Notes: generated by a model not told the origin, from the letters alone. Shown: positions 43,956 through 53,800, counted from the first letter of the stretch. The stretch is DNA of 63,278 bases from an uncultured Bacteroidales bacterium (GCA_947302175.1 CAMYVB010000010.1:1-63278); one strand, 5' to 3'. Numbers and translations: made by a program.

Positions 43956-45868
43956 AAAGAATAATCAATTATATCAGGCGGCAGCTTTCCATCAGGGTGA
44001 GCCTTTCCGTGGTTCTTTTCGCCGCCCTCGTTTTCATCGCCGCCCTGAGCTTCCTGTTCCTAAGGTCTCGCGAGGCCGTGCGCGAAGAGGCCGTCAACCG
44101 CGCCACGCAGATCCTTGACAAGACTTCTTTGGAAGTTGAGGGCATCCTCAACAGGGTGGAGGTCGCGACCAAGATGACCGAGTGGCTTGTCCAAAGGCAT
44201 CCCAACGTGGCGGACTCAATGTTCGTATACAGTCGCGGCATGCTGCTCAACAATCCCGACTTCTACAACTGCTCCATCGCCTTCGAGCCCTATTATTTCG
44301 AGAAATACGGCCTGTACTTCTCGGCATACTCCAAGCACGACAAGTCAGGGAATATACGCACCATCCAGGGCGGCAGCGACAGCTACCAGTACTTCTACAT
44401 GGACTGGTACCTTATGGCCAAACTCCTCGACCGCCCCTGCTGGACCGAGCCCTATATGGACCTCGACGTCCCCACCAACACCAGCGAGATGGTCACCAGC
44501 TACTGTAAACCCATCAAGGACGAAGACGGCAACCTCATTGGCGTCATCAACACCAGCCTGTCGCTGAGCTGGCTCTCTGAAACCATATCGGCCCTGAAGC
44601 CTTATCCGCACTCCTACAGCATAATGGTGGGCCGCGGAGGCACCTACTTCGTCCACCCCGACCCCTCCAAGATTTCCCGCGAATCCATCTTCACCCGCAC
44701 CCTTGAAAGTCAGGACAAGGCGGCATCCGAGCTCGGCCACGCCATGCAGCGCGGCGAGGAAGGCATGATGCATGCGAAAGTGGGCGGCGAGGACTGCTAC
44801 ATCTTCTACAAACCACTGGGCAAGACAGGCTGCAGCATGGCCATAATATGCCCGGAGAGCGACGTCTTCAGCGGCTTTGACCGTCTGCGCAGCGCCGTGA
44901 TGATGATGGTTATCTTTGGCTTGCTGCTCATGCTATTCATCTTCATCCGCGTCATCACCAAGGAACTCAGCCCCTTGCGTCAGCTGGCCGACGAGGCCGA
45001 AACCATAGCCTCAGGCAAACTGGACGCCGAACTGCCGGAGCTGGGGCGCATAGACGAAATAGGCCAGTTGAGCCACTCGTTCGGCAACATGCAGCAGTCA
45101 CTCCTAAGGTATGTCGACAAGCTTAAGGACACCACCGCGCAAAAGGCATCGATTGAACGCGACCTACACATCGCAAGCCAGATACAGATGGGTATGCTGC
45201 CCAAGGACTTCCCCGAGGGCATCTACGCCACGCTGACCCCGGCAAAGGACGTGGGCGGAGACCTCTTCGACTTCCACTTCCGTGACGGCAAACTTTTCTT
45301 CTGCATAGGCGACGTGTCCGGCAAGGGCGTTCCCGCTTCGCTCTTCATGGCAGTCACGAGGTCTGTCTTCCGCACCGTGTCGTCCTGGGAAGACGTGCCC
45401 AACCGCATCATGGACAGCATCAACAAGACTATGGCCGATATGAACGAGACCAATATGTTCGTAACCTTGTTCATCGGCGCCCTGGATCTTGCAACAGGCC
45501 GTATGCTTTACTGCAACGCCGGTCACGATGCCCCTGTGCTGGTAGGCGCCGGCGTGGGCGAGCTTCCCTGCGACCCCAACATCCCGGTAGGCTTTATGCC
45601 TGAATGGGTTTATACCCTTCAGGAAACAGAAATCTACTCCGGCACTACCATCTTCCTATTCACCGACGGTCTCACCGAGGCCGAGAATATCAATCACGAA
45701 CTATTCGGTATGGGAAGGGTGCTAAAGGAGGCCGAAAAAGCTCTGGCGAACCGTGAGCAGGAGCCCCGTAAGATAATCGCAAGCATGACCGAGGCCGTTC
45801 ACCAATTCGTCGGGGAGGCCGACCAGAGCGACGATCTCACCATGATGGCAATTCAATTAACTCTTTAG
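43952..45868 (+). CDS. Membrane sensor phosphatase: CACHE-HAMP-PP2C (SpoIIE/RsbU type)
   Basis: 638 aa: N-terminal membrane helix (about 18-38), extracytoplasmic double-CACHE-like sensor (about 42-310, with YSRGMLLNNPDFYNCSIAFEP, MDWYLMA and YFVHPD segments), second helix (about 315-335), HAMP domain (about 335-388) and a PP2C/SpoIIE serine phosphatase (about 415-638) with DVGGDLFDF, GDVSGKGVPASL, NAGHDAP and SDDLTMM metal motifs. Such proteins dephosphorylate STAS-domain anti-anti-sigma factors in partner-switching. No STAS protein or HPK-like kinase is in the window, so partners lie elsewhere. Coupled by ATGA to the solute-binding protein gene. Confidence 0.9.
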   Translation: MKRIINYIRRQLSIRVSLSVVLFAALVFIAALSFLFLRSREAVREEAVNRATQILDKTSLEVEGILNRVEVATKMTEWLVQRHPNVADSMFVYSRGMLLNNPDFYNCSIAFEPYYFEKYGLYFSAYSKHDKSGNIRTIQGGSDSYQYFYMDWYLMAKLLDRPCWTEPYMDLDVPTNTSEMVTSYCKPIKDEDGNLIGVINTSLSLSWLSETISALKPYPHSYSIMVGRGGTYFVHPDPSKISRESIFTRTLESQDKAASELGHAMQRGEEGMMHAKVGGEDCYIFYKPLGKTGCSMAIICPESDVFSGFDRLRSAVMMMVIFGLLLMLFIFIRVITKELSPLRQLADEAETIASGKLDAELPELGRIDEIGQLSHSFGNMQQSLLRYVDKLKDTTAQKASIERDLHIASQIQMGMLPKDFPEGIYATLTPAKDVGGDLFDFHFRDGKLFFCIGDVSGKGVPASLFMAVTRSVFRTVSSWEDVPNRIMDSINKTMADMNETNMFVTLFIGALDLATGRMLYCNAGHDAPVLVGAGVGELPCDPNIPVGFMPEWVYTLQETEIYSGTTIFLFTDGLTEAENINHELFGMGRVLKEAEKALANREQEPRKIIASMTEAVHQFVGEADQSDDLTMMAIQLTL

Positions 45869-45879
45869 GCATCAGTTTT

Positions 45880-46842
45880 ATGAAAAGAAGACCGATAATG
45901 AGCCTCGTTGCAGTAGCGCTGCTTGTGCTTAGCTGCAAGGGAAGTGAAATCAAGGAATATATCCCTGCCGAGCCTGACTATTCCCAACCCTCGGAGTGGT
46001 ACGTCAGCAGCCGCGGAGCCCAGGCCGACATTTTCTACATCGTTTCCACCGAGACCATCGATTACTATACGCCCGACGGCAGCATCTGCCACTACGCTGA
46101 TACCTATGTCGACAGCCTCCGCACTCCTATGCTCCCCGAAATCGAGGGAGTGGAAGCCCTGCTCGCGGAAGGATTCAATTATTATTCACCCTTCTACAGG
46201 CAGTGCTCCCTGGAGTCTTTTACCGAGGAAGCACTTTGGAATCAGAGACTTAAGCTGCCCTTTGAGGATGTGCGCAAAGCCTTCGCCTGGTATCTGGAGA
46301 ACGAGAATGGCGGCAGGCCTTTCATCCTTGCAGGTTTCAGCCAGGGCGCAATGCACGTCCTGAGCCTTCTTGGTCAGTTGGATGACGAGACTTATAATCG
46401 CTTGATTGCGGCCTACGTAATAGGAGCTACCGTCCCCGAGGAGGGTGGCCATGTGGTCGCAGCCAAGGGTGCTGACGACACGGGAGTTACCATTTGCTAC
46501 AATTCCGTCAGGGAAGTTGAAGCCGATATGTGGCCTTCAAGGAGCGCTTTTGCAATCAATCCCCTCAATTGGCGCACCGATTCCGAGCCCGGGACAGTGG
46601 TGACGGTACCTTCCCCCAAACTTCCCCTGGACGAGCAGGAAGAGGACAGTCTCAAGGTCACTCTCGACCCCGTTTCCAATCTCTTGATAGTCAAAGGCTT
46701 CACGGGAACGGGCTATCAGGTGCCCCTCATAGGGAAGGACGGCAACTACCACTCCCGTGAAATATGGTTCTACAGGGAGAGTCTCAAAGAAAACATGGCC
46801 CTGAGGTGCAAGGCCATGCTTGAAAAACTAAGTAATCAATAG
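45880..46842 (+). CDS. DUF3089 family lipoprotein (alpha/beta-hydrolase fold)
   Basis: 320 aa with a lipoprotein signal (VLLVLSCKG, Cys near residue 20). The nucleophile elbow is GFSQGA (about 149-154, Ser), with IGATVPEEGG and later segments typical of DUF3089, a secreted hydrolase family of unknown substrate. Lies 11 nt after the sensor phosphatase on the same strand, so is probably co-transcribed; convergent with phoH, 2 nt apart. Confidence 0.82.
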   Translation: MKRRPIMSLVAVALLVLSCKGSEIKEYIPAEPDYSQPSEWYVSSRGAQADIFYIVSTETIDYYTPDGSICHYADTYVDSLRTPMLPEIEGVEALLAEGFNYYSPFYRQCSLESFTEEALWNQRLKLPFEDVRKAFAWYLENENGGRPFILAGFSQGAMHVLSLLGQLDDETYNRLIAAYVIGATVPEEGGHVVAAKGADDTGVTICYNSVREVEADMWPSRSAFAINPLNWRTDSEPGTVVTVPSPKLPLDEQEEDSLKVTLDPVSNLLIVKGFTGTGYQVPLIGKDGNYHSREIWFYRESLKENMALRCKAMLEKLSNQ

Positions 46843-46844
46843 TA

Positions 46845-48197
46845 TTACAGCAGCTTGGCTGCCAGTTCGCTCAGGGCGCTTCTCTCGCCCTTGCGCAGGA
46901 ACACGTGCTCGAAGAGCTTCTGCCCCGTCATCTTCTCGCCGAGGTGCGTAAGGCCGTTGGACCACTGGTCCAGATAGGGCTGGTCGATTTGGAAGATGTC
47001 TCCGGTGAAAACCATCTTGGTCCCTTCGCCGGCGCGGGTGATGATGGTTTTGATTTCGTGGGGCGTGAGGTTCTGGGCCTCATCGATTATAAAGAAAGCT
47101 TTGCCGAGGCTCCTGCCGCGTATGTAGGCGAGGGGAGTGATGAGGAGCTTTTCGCTCGTCACGAGTGAGTCTATCTTGAGGGCTTCCTTGCTGCCGGGGC
47201 GGAACTGCGCCTTGATGACATTGAGATTGTCCATCAGGGGCAGGAGATAGGGCGCCATCTTGGACTTCTGGTCGCCGGGGAGGAAGCCAATATCCTGATT
47301 GCCAAGTACTACCGCAGGGCGGGAGAGTATGATTTGATCGTAATCTTTTTCCTGCTCGAGAGCCGAGGCGAGGGCTAGAAGGGTCTTTCCCGTGCCGGCG
47401 CCGCCGGTCAGCGAAACGAGGGGGATGTTTTTATTCAGGCAGGCGTCGAGGGCGAATTTCTGCTCGTCGTTGCGGGGCTTGATGCCGTAGGCGCTGCGGG
47501 TCTTTACGAGAATGATGCGGTCGGCGCGCTCGTCGTAGCGGGCGCATAGGCGGCCCTCTTCTCCCTCCCTTTCGAATTTGTAGAGGGTGTTGGGACGGGG
47601 TTTTTCCTTGGAAACTTTCTGCCACGCGATGGCGTTTTCGGGGCCATAGACCAGCTCCTGCAGGGCTTCGGGGGTGATTTTCTGCTCCAGGACCTCGCGC
47701 TGCGTTCCTTCCACCTTGTCGTCGTCCAGCTTGTCAGTCAGGTAGTCCTGGACCATCATGCCGGCGGCTTTGGATTTCATCCTGAGGTTGATGTCCTTGG
47801 TGACGAGGGAGACAAAGCGCCCCGGGTTGTTGTCGCGTACCCAGATGGCGGTGGAGAGTATCCTGTGGTCCTGGATGTCGTCGATGAAGAGGGAGCGCAT
47901 CTCCTCGGGGAAGGGATGGTTGGGCTCGATTTTAATCATGCCCATGCCTTTTCCAAGGCTCACGCCTCTCGGGCCGAAAAGGCGACCTTCGGTGAGCTTG
48001 TCAAGGGTTCTTAAAAAGCCGCGGGCGTTGAATGCCAGGGCGTCGGTGCCCTTTTTGAATTTGTCAAGCTCCTCGATTACGGCAATGGGGATGACGAGGT
48101 CATTGTCCTGGAACTTGCGTATGGCCTTGTAGTCGTGGAGGATGACGTTGGTGTCGAGAACGAAGATTTTCGGAGTCTTGGTTTTGGAGTCTGCCAT
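46845..48197 (-). CDS. PIN-PhoH family protein (PhoH2-type ATPase/RNase)
   Basis: 450 aa. An N-terminal PIN nuclease domain (about 10-140) has acidic residues in VLDTNVILHD, EELDKFK and VTKDINLR. A C-terminal PhoH P-loop ATPase follows (about 230-445) with Walker A GGAGTGKT (about 262-269), the AFIIDEAQN-like Walker B (FFIIDEAQNLT) and GDIFQIDQPYLD. The combination is that of PhoH2/YlaK proteins, which couple helicase and ribonuclease activity. 26 nt after the PurL-like gene on the same strand. Confidence 0.9.
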   Translation of the reverse strand: MADSKTKTPKIFVLDTNVILHDYKAIRKFQDNDLVIPIAVIEELDKFKKGTDALAFNARGFLRTLDKLTEGRLFGPRGVSLGKGMGMIKIEPNHPFPEEMRSLFIDDIQDHRILSTAIWVRDNNPGRFVSLVTKDINLRMKSKAAGMMVQDYLTDKLDDDKVEGTQREVLEQKITPEALQELVYGPENAIAWQKVSKEKPRPNTLYKFEREGEEGRLCARYDERADRIILVKTRSAYGIKPRNDEQKFALDACLNKNIPLVSLTGGAGTGKTLLALASALEQEKDYDQIILSRPAVVLGNQDIGFLPGDQKSKMAPYLLPLMDNLNVIKAQFRPGSKEALKIDSLVTSEKLLITPLAYIRGRSLGKAFFIIDEAQNLTPHEIKTIITRAGEGTKMVFTGDIFQIDQPYLDQWSNGLTHLGEKMTGQKLFEHVFLRKGERSALSELAAKLL

Positions 48198-48223
48198 CGT
48201 TCGTTTTAGCTATGTGGTTGGTT

Positions 48224-49378
48224 TTAATCCTCGCCCTCGGAAGAGCGGCTCTGGATGAGGGACTCGAGTATGGTCTGGAGGTGGGGCTTGTCGCTGGAGT
48301 CTGTCTTGATGCTCTCTGACCCGGGGACAGGGTGCCCGAGGGGATAGAAAGCGACGTCCTGGAGCGTTAGTTCAGCGTCGATGTAGTCGAAATCCTCGTC
48401 CTTTATCTGCATGATGATGCCGGGCGCTTCGGCAAAAAGGACGCGGACCGCATCGTTTTCGCCGGCTGCCGCCATGAGCTCCGTCAGGCTCACCGACGCG
48501 CCGGTTTTGGCTTCGGAGGCGAGGGACATGCGCTTGAGGGCGGTCATAAGGCCTCCGCGTCCCACGCTCGCTCCGGCAATGATCACGCCGTCTTCCACCA
48601 TTTCGCGTACGACTTCGAAGCAGTCGATGAAGTAGTCGGGGTCGCAGGGATCGGGCGCGATGCCGCCTTTATGGCTGGTCAGGGATGCCAGAAGAGAGCC
48701 CCCGAGCCTGTATTCGCAGCTCTCGGTGGGTATGTAGACTATCCAGGACTCAGGGTCGGGGACCAGGCCCTCGGGAACGGCGCGGCCCTCTTCTAGTTTC
48801 GGATCCTGGCTGGTGAAAGGCATTTCAACGGGGAAGTCGTCGTCGCCTTCGTCCCGGGGCTCTATGAGGGCTTCGATAGTGACGGAATCCTCTGCGGATT
48901 CCTTGAAGTCGTAGCTGTCGAGCCTAAGGGACAGGCCTGAAAGGTACTCTGCAGCGCTTTGGGCGGAGGCAAAGAATGCAGCGGCGCTTCCTATGGACTC
49001 CATGTTCCACTTCCAGTCCATTGAGAGAAGCAGGTCGCCCAGTTTGAAGCTTCCTTTCCTCCAAAGCATTTCCTCAAGGGCTTCAAGTATGGCGATTTTG
49101 GTGTATTGGGGCGCAAAGACCGGGCCTATCCCGCGAGTTTTTTGCCCTGCAGGGGCTACCTCAAGTATACCGGCGAGGTAGTCGCGGATTTTCCAGCTGT
49201 CCAGGGTTATAAGATGGGGCGTGGGGTCGGAAGTCTCGTCCGTAATCAGGGCGGAGGCTTCGGGAGCCTTAGCCTTCACGGGGCGGACAAGGCAGTCGTC
49301 GAGCATCTGGCCGGGAGTGAGGTCCTGGGGGATGCCGTCGATGACGTAACGGGAGTAAAGGGCAGAAATCTTTTCCAT
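48224..49378 (-). CDS. Stand-alone PurL-like (AIR synthase-fold) protein, probably non-catalytic
   Basis: 384 aa. The second half follows the C-terminal AIRS half of phosphoribosylformylglycinamidine synthase: DWKWN (about 120), a SAAEYLSGL helix, EYRLGGSLLASL (about 220), PDYFIDCFEVVREMVEDG, and FAEAPGIIMQIKDED (about 312). Key PurL motifs are degenerate: the position of AGHDISAGG reads AGASVGRGG and that of GKDSLSM reads LRLDSYDF. No glutaminase domain is present. It is therefore probably a pseudoenzyme derived from PurL; the homology is my reading of motif order and was not computed. Co-oriented with phoH, 26 nt ahead of it; divergent from folC. Confidence 0.6.
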   Translation of the reverse strand: MEKISALYSRYVIDGIPQDLTPGQMLDDCLVRPVKAKAPEASALITDETSDPTPHLITLDSWKIRDYLAGILEVAPAGQKTRGIGPVFAPQYTKIAILEALEEMLWRKGSFKLGDLLLSMDWKWNMESIGSAAAFFASAQSAAEYLSGLSLRLDSYDFKESAEDSVTIEALIEPRDEGDDDFPVEMPFTSQDPKLEEGRAVPEGLVPDPESWIVYIPTESCEYRLGGSLLASLTSHKGGIAPDPCDPDYFIDCFEVVREMVEDGVIIAGASVGRGGLMTALKRMSLASEAKTGASVSLTELMAAAGENDAVRVLFAEAPGIIMQIKDEDFDYIDAELTLQDVAFYPLGHPVPGSESIKTDSSDKPHLQTILESLIQSRSSEGED

Positions 49379-49407
49379 TCACTACTGTTTCGAATCGTAA
49401 AATTAAC

Positions 49408-49415
49408 TATTTTTG
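49408..49415 (+). promoter_or_regulatory. -7 box of the folC promoter
   Basis: TATTTTTG on the plus strand, 18 nt before the folC ATG; no clear -33 TTG. Confidence 0.5.
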
Positions 49416-49433
49416 GATTCACTACCAAAATTG

Positions 49434-50897
49434 ATGGAAGAATACAAAGACTTTATCGCGGCCCTCTTTGAGCGCCATCCGTCCGTCTCGAGCGCGGGCT
49501 TCTCGTCGGGGGCCTACAAGCCGGGCCTTCAGGGCATGCTTAGCCTCGATGCCCTGATGGGGTACCCGTCCCGCCGCCTTCGCTTCATCCACGTTGCCGG
49601 CACCAACGGCAAAGGGTCCGTCTGCTCCATGCTCGCCTCCGCCCTCTCTTCGCTTCGTCCTTTCCCTGCTGCAGAGGGGGCTGAAAGGCGTAGAAACGCT
49701 TCGCCGACAGGCTCCCTCTCTTGCGTTTCGGAGCCTTCAGCCACCTCTGACGCATTGGCGGGCACAGCAAGTGGCGTTTTTGTGCCCGAACGGGGTTATG
49801 AAGGCTTGTCGGGCACGGATAGTGGCTCTTTTGTGCCCGGGCCAATGAGGGTAGGGCTGTATACTTCGCCGCATCTGCTGGATTTCAGGGAAAGGATAAA
49901 GATAGTGTCCGACAGCGGCTACGAAATGATTTCCGAGCAGGAAGTCCTGGAGTTTTGGAAAAAGTACGGAGAGGAATGCGACAGGCTGGGCCTATCGTTT
50001 TTCGAAATCACGACGGGCATGGCCCTGGACTGGTTCGCCAGCAAGAAAGTCGACGTAGCCGTGCTCGAAACAGGCCTTGGCGGCCGTCTGGACAGCACCA
50101 ACATAGTAACGCCCATTCTTTCCGTAATCACCTCCATAGGCCTTGACCATTGCGCCCTCCTGGGCTCCACCAGGGCGGAAATAGCGGCCGAAAAGGCCGG
50201 CATCTTCAAAAAGGGCGTTCCGGCCCTCGTCTGTGGCCGCGATCCCGAGACTGACCCTGTTTTCGAAGAACACGCTTCCGCCCTTCCTTGCCCCTTGAGC
50301 TTCGCTGACGAAGACCTTGGCTCCACACAGAATGACTCCTACACCCTTGACCTAAAAGGGGAGTATCAGGCGCGTAACCTAAAGACTGTCTTGGCGGCCC
50401 TGAAACTGCTGGGAATAGACCCTGACTCCGAAATAATAAAGAAGGCGATAGCAAATGCAGCCAAGCGCACCGGCCTCAGGGGCCGCTGGGAAGTGCTTAG
50501 GGATGAGCCTCTTACCATCTGCGACATAGCCCACAATCCGCCGGCGCTCAAGCTCAACTTCGCCCAGCTGGACTCCATGATGGAAAGCGGCCGTTTCGAC
50601 CATCTTTTCATAGTCTTCGGCATAATGTCTGACAAGGCCCTTGGCGACATCATCCCCCTGATGCCCCGAAGGGCGCAATACTTTTTCGTCACTCCCGACA
50701 CCCCCAGGGCCCTTTCCGCCGCGGACATTGCCAAAAAGCTAAGCGAAACTCCCGGAGCCCCCTCCCAAGTCACCGTCTGCGGGAGCGTAGAGGACGGTAT
50801 AATGGCCGTGGAACGGTTTTTGCCCGAAAAATCAATTGTTTACATAGGCGGCAGCACCTACGTGGTCTGCCAGGCTTTAAAATATTATGAATCATGA
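49434..50897 (+). CDS. folC: Folylpolyglutamate/dihydrofolate synthase with an in-frame repeat insertion
   Basis: Mur-ligase-type enzyme adding glutamate to folates (and possibly to dihydropteroate). 487 aa, versus about 420-430 usual. The P-loop HVAGTNGKGSV (about 52-62), TSPHLLDFRERI, the Mg/substrate region ETGLGGRLDSTN and the CDIAHNPPALK motif are intact. Between the helix after the P-loop (LASALSS) and VGLYTSPHL, normally about 8-10 residues, lies an extra stretch of about 60 residues (about 75-137) made of elements B and A. The start is set at the ATG 49434; the upstream TTG at 49413 overlaps the promoter. The stop overlaps the macroglobulin start by 4 nt (ATGA). Confidence 0.92.
   Translation: MEEYKDFIAALFERHPSVSSAGFSSGAYKPGLQGMLSLDALMGYPSRRLRFIHVAGTNGKGSVCSMLASALSSLRPFPAAEGAERRRNASPTGSLSCVSEPSATSDALAGTASGVFVPERGYEGLSGTDSGSFVPGPMRVGLYTSPHLLDFRERIKIVSDSGYEMISEQEVLEFWKKYGEECDRLGLSFFEITTGMALDWFASKKVDVAVLETGLGGRLDSTNIVTPILSVITSIGLDHCALLGSTRAEIAAEKAGIFKKGVPALVCGRDPETDPVFEEHASALPCPLSFADEDLGSTQNDSYTLDLKGEYQARNLKTVLAALKLLGIDPDSEIIKKAIANAAKRTGLRGRWEVLRDEPLTICDIAHNPPALKLNFAQLDSMMESGRFDHLFIVFGIMSDKALGDIIPLMPRRAQYFFVTPDTPRALSAADIAKKLSETPGAPSQVTVCGSVEDGIMAVERFLPEKSIVYIGGSTYVVCQALKYYES
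49672..49749 (-). repeat. Element B, copy in folC (antisense orientation)
   Basis: Imperfect palindrome: arms at 49672-49689 and 49733-49749 pair over about 17 bp. Read on the minus strand, its core from GGCTCCGAA to TTTCAGCC matches 55529-55584 in the macroglobulin gene at roughly 45 of 57 positions by eye, including an uninterrupted CGGCGAAGCG. It lies directly next to element A and keeps the folC frame. Confidence 0.8.
49759..49839 (-). repeat. Element A, copy in folC (antisense orientation)
   Basis: 81 bp: two 30-bp near-palindromes (49759-49788 and 49810-49839), each of form CGGGCAC-N16-GTGCCCG, 51 bp apart start to start with a 21-bp spacer. The minus strand reads GTKEPLSVPD in the first half. 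A second 81-bp copy with the same spacing is at 59394-59474. Length is a multiple of three. Confidence 0.88.
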
Positions 50898-53800
50898 GAC
50901 GTATGCTGTACACGATTTTGGCTCTTGTCCTGCTAGCCGCAGGCGCATTGGTATGTATGTCGTTTGTCAGGAAGGGGGCGGGCCCTGACTCCGCCGCCAC
51001 GGACAATGCGACCGAGACCGGCCACGTCCTCGCCGCCAAATGGGCCGAGTACCGGAAAGCGTCGGATAACGACCTCCCTCAGACCGAGGAAAAGTTGCTT
51101 CAGGAAATCAAGGCTGAAGCAGTGGAGCGGCACCTTCCCTGGGACTTCTGGGACGCCGCTAGCCGCATTCCGGACGTCGTAGCACGCCGCAACTGGAAGA
51201 TGCGCGATTCGGCTTCCCGCGCTCTTGCAAAGGAAGTTCAGGAATTCGACGAACCTATCGTAAGCTTCGTCTATATGGGCTTCTCCGGCGAATCCACAAA
51301 GTCACGCCTCAGCTTTGTTAAGGAAAACGAGGCGCGTCTGAGAGCCGGGGCCAACAAGGCCTTCTATGCCGGCCATGTCTATTCTTCCCCGTCGTGGTGG
51401 CAGGTGGTTCGCAAAAATGTCAGCAGCGACTATCAGTTTGCCCTGTGGGTCATTTCGTTCAACCGCTATGACTCTTCGGCCTCAGAGGCGCGGAAGATCC
51501 TCGCCCCCTATCTCAGCTACCCTTCGAGCGCCCTGCTCGAATATTATCCTCTCCCTGGAGCAAAGAGGGCTGAGTATGCCAAAAAGTACGAAGGCAAGGC
51601 CGTCGCGCTCCTTGCAAGGCAGGACATTCTGTTGAGCGAATTCAATACCCTTGAGCAGCGCTGCAATAACGGTGCTGAGCATCCCGTCCCCGACGATTAC
51701 CGCGCCCTGAGGCAAAAATGCGACGAATTCAAAAAGGACCAGGCCGCCTTCACCGGCGAGGAGGCTGAAATAGCCAAGTGCTGCACGCAAGTAAAGGATC
51801 TTGCCGAGAGGCTCGATGCGAGCGAAGTGAGCGCATCAATCAAAGACTCGCGTCTCACCCTGGTTTTCACCAACGTCCCCCGTGTGACGGTCAGTATTGC
51901 CCAGGATGGCAAAAAGGCCGCATACCGCAAGACGATTGCGAACCCCTACCGCAGCTACTATCTCCCCGACACAGTGAGTCTCGACCTCCCAGCCATCGAT
52001 GACGGCAATTATGTGGTCGAGGCAAAATGGGGCAATGTGGAATACAGGGCTTTCTACAGCAAGTACACGATCTCCCTTGCGCGTCGCGACGATAAAGCCG
52101 GCACCGGCATCTATGCTGCCGACTACCGCACAGGTGAGCCCGTCACCCGCGCCAAAGTTGAAATAAAACGCAATGACAAAGTCATAGCAAGCGATAAAAA
52201 CTTCGTTTTCAAAGGTTTCACCCCTCTCTCCGCCCGCTTGCAGTCCGTCCTTGACAAGGGCTCCTCTTACGGAATCAGCGTAAGTTACCGGGATTCAAAA
52301 GGCGTACTCCACATGAGCGGCACCGAAAGATTCAGCCCTTGGGACGAGAGCGCGCCTTCCGAGATTGAGAGCGCCGTGCTCCTAACCGACCGCGCCGCTT
52401 TTCACCCTGGCGAAACGCTGCAGTTCAAGGCTATAGCCTACACTTCAGACCAGGTCGAAATAATGGCTCCCTGCCCCGCCGGAGTAAAACTCCACGTCGT
52501 CCTCAACGACCCTTCAGGTGAAACCAGGAGCGAATTGGACGCTCTCACCAATGAGTTCGGCTCCATCTCAGGCTCGTTCCCTCTGGTCGGAGCCGAAAAG
52601 AACGGTTCATGGTCCCTTACCGTCTATAAGGACCGCAAGTTCCTTTGCAGCGAAAGCATCACCGTGGACGAATTCGTCCTTCCCAATTTTGAAATCATAT
52701 TCGACGAGGACAAGGCCCTTCACCTGCCGGGCGACATTGTCCGCATCAGCGGCAAGGTGGCCTCATACAGCGGTCATCCCCTCACCGCAGCGACTCTTTC
52801 CGGCCGTGCCAGGGAGTCCTACGATGGGAATTGGCCCCCTTATGAGCCTATCGAAATGGCTCCCGACGGCAGCTTCTCCTTCGAATTCAAGACCGATCCA
52901 GACAACAGCCGCTATTACCGCTACGTGATCGCCGAAGTGAAGCTGACAGACGCCACGGGCGAAACGGCAGAGAAGAGGACCAATTATTCCCTCTCACGCA
53001 ACATCAATCCCGTCATTTCATTCCGCGGGGAGGACATTGGCAAATTCACTAATGTCAAAAATTCCACCGGCAGGGGCAGGATAGCCTTGTCCGACACCGT
53101 TCTTCTCAAGACCATAGTCGCCGATAAGGCCGGCATGAAGCTCGAATACGAAGTCTTCCGCCAGGGGCAGAAGATAGGCGGCTGCGAGGCAAGCGCCTCC
53201 GATTATGCACCCGTGGTCTTAAGCGGCCCTTCGGGCCTCTACAGCGTCGTCGTGAAGGCGAGCGTAAAGAACGACGATGGCAATGCTTTCGAGGACAGCG
53301 CTTCCCTCGATATCCTTAAGCTCGAGGGTTGGGGAGCGGCTCCCGGCGAGTCTGCCGAGGGCAAAGTCAAGAATCTTGCGGATACGCTGGAGAATGTGTT
53401 CGTTGCTGTACCCGGCGACGGAATCAATGTCAAAGTTGCCGCTACGGCCGGTAAGGTTTGGGCGGTGGCTGAGCTCTTCAATTCCGACCGCACTCTGCTG
53501 GAAAGCAGGTCGTTCGTGCTTTCCGGAGTGCCTGAAGACGACGGCTCTCTCGAGACCCTCAGCTTCCCTTACAAGGATTCGTACGGCGATTACGTGGCTC
53601 TGCAGGTGTTTTATTTCCGCAACGGCAGGAGCTATGAATTCAAGCGCGACTATCGCAGGCCGGTGGAGAAGACTGAACTGCCTCTGCGCTTCACTCGCTT
53701 TGAGGACAAGGCCATACCCTCGGAGTCGTATTCCTTCCTGATTGAGTCCAAAACCGAGGTCGAGTGCGCCGCCGCCATTTTCGACAAGAGCACGGAGCGC

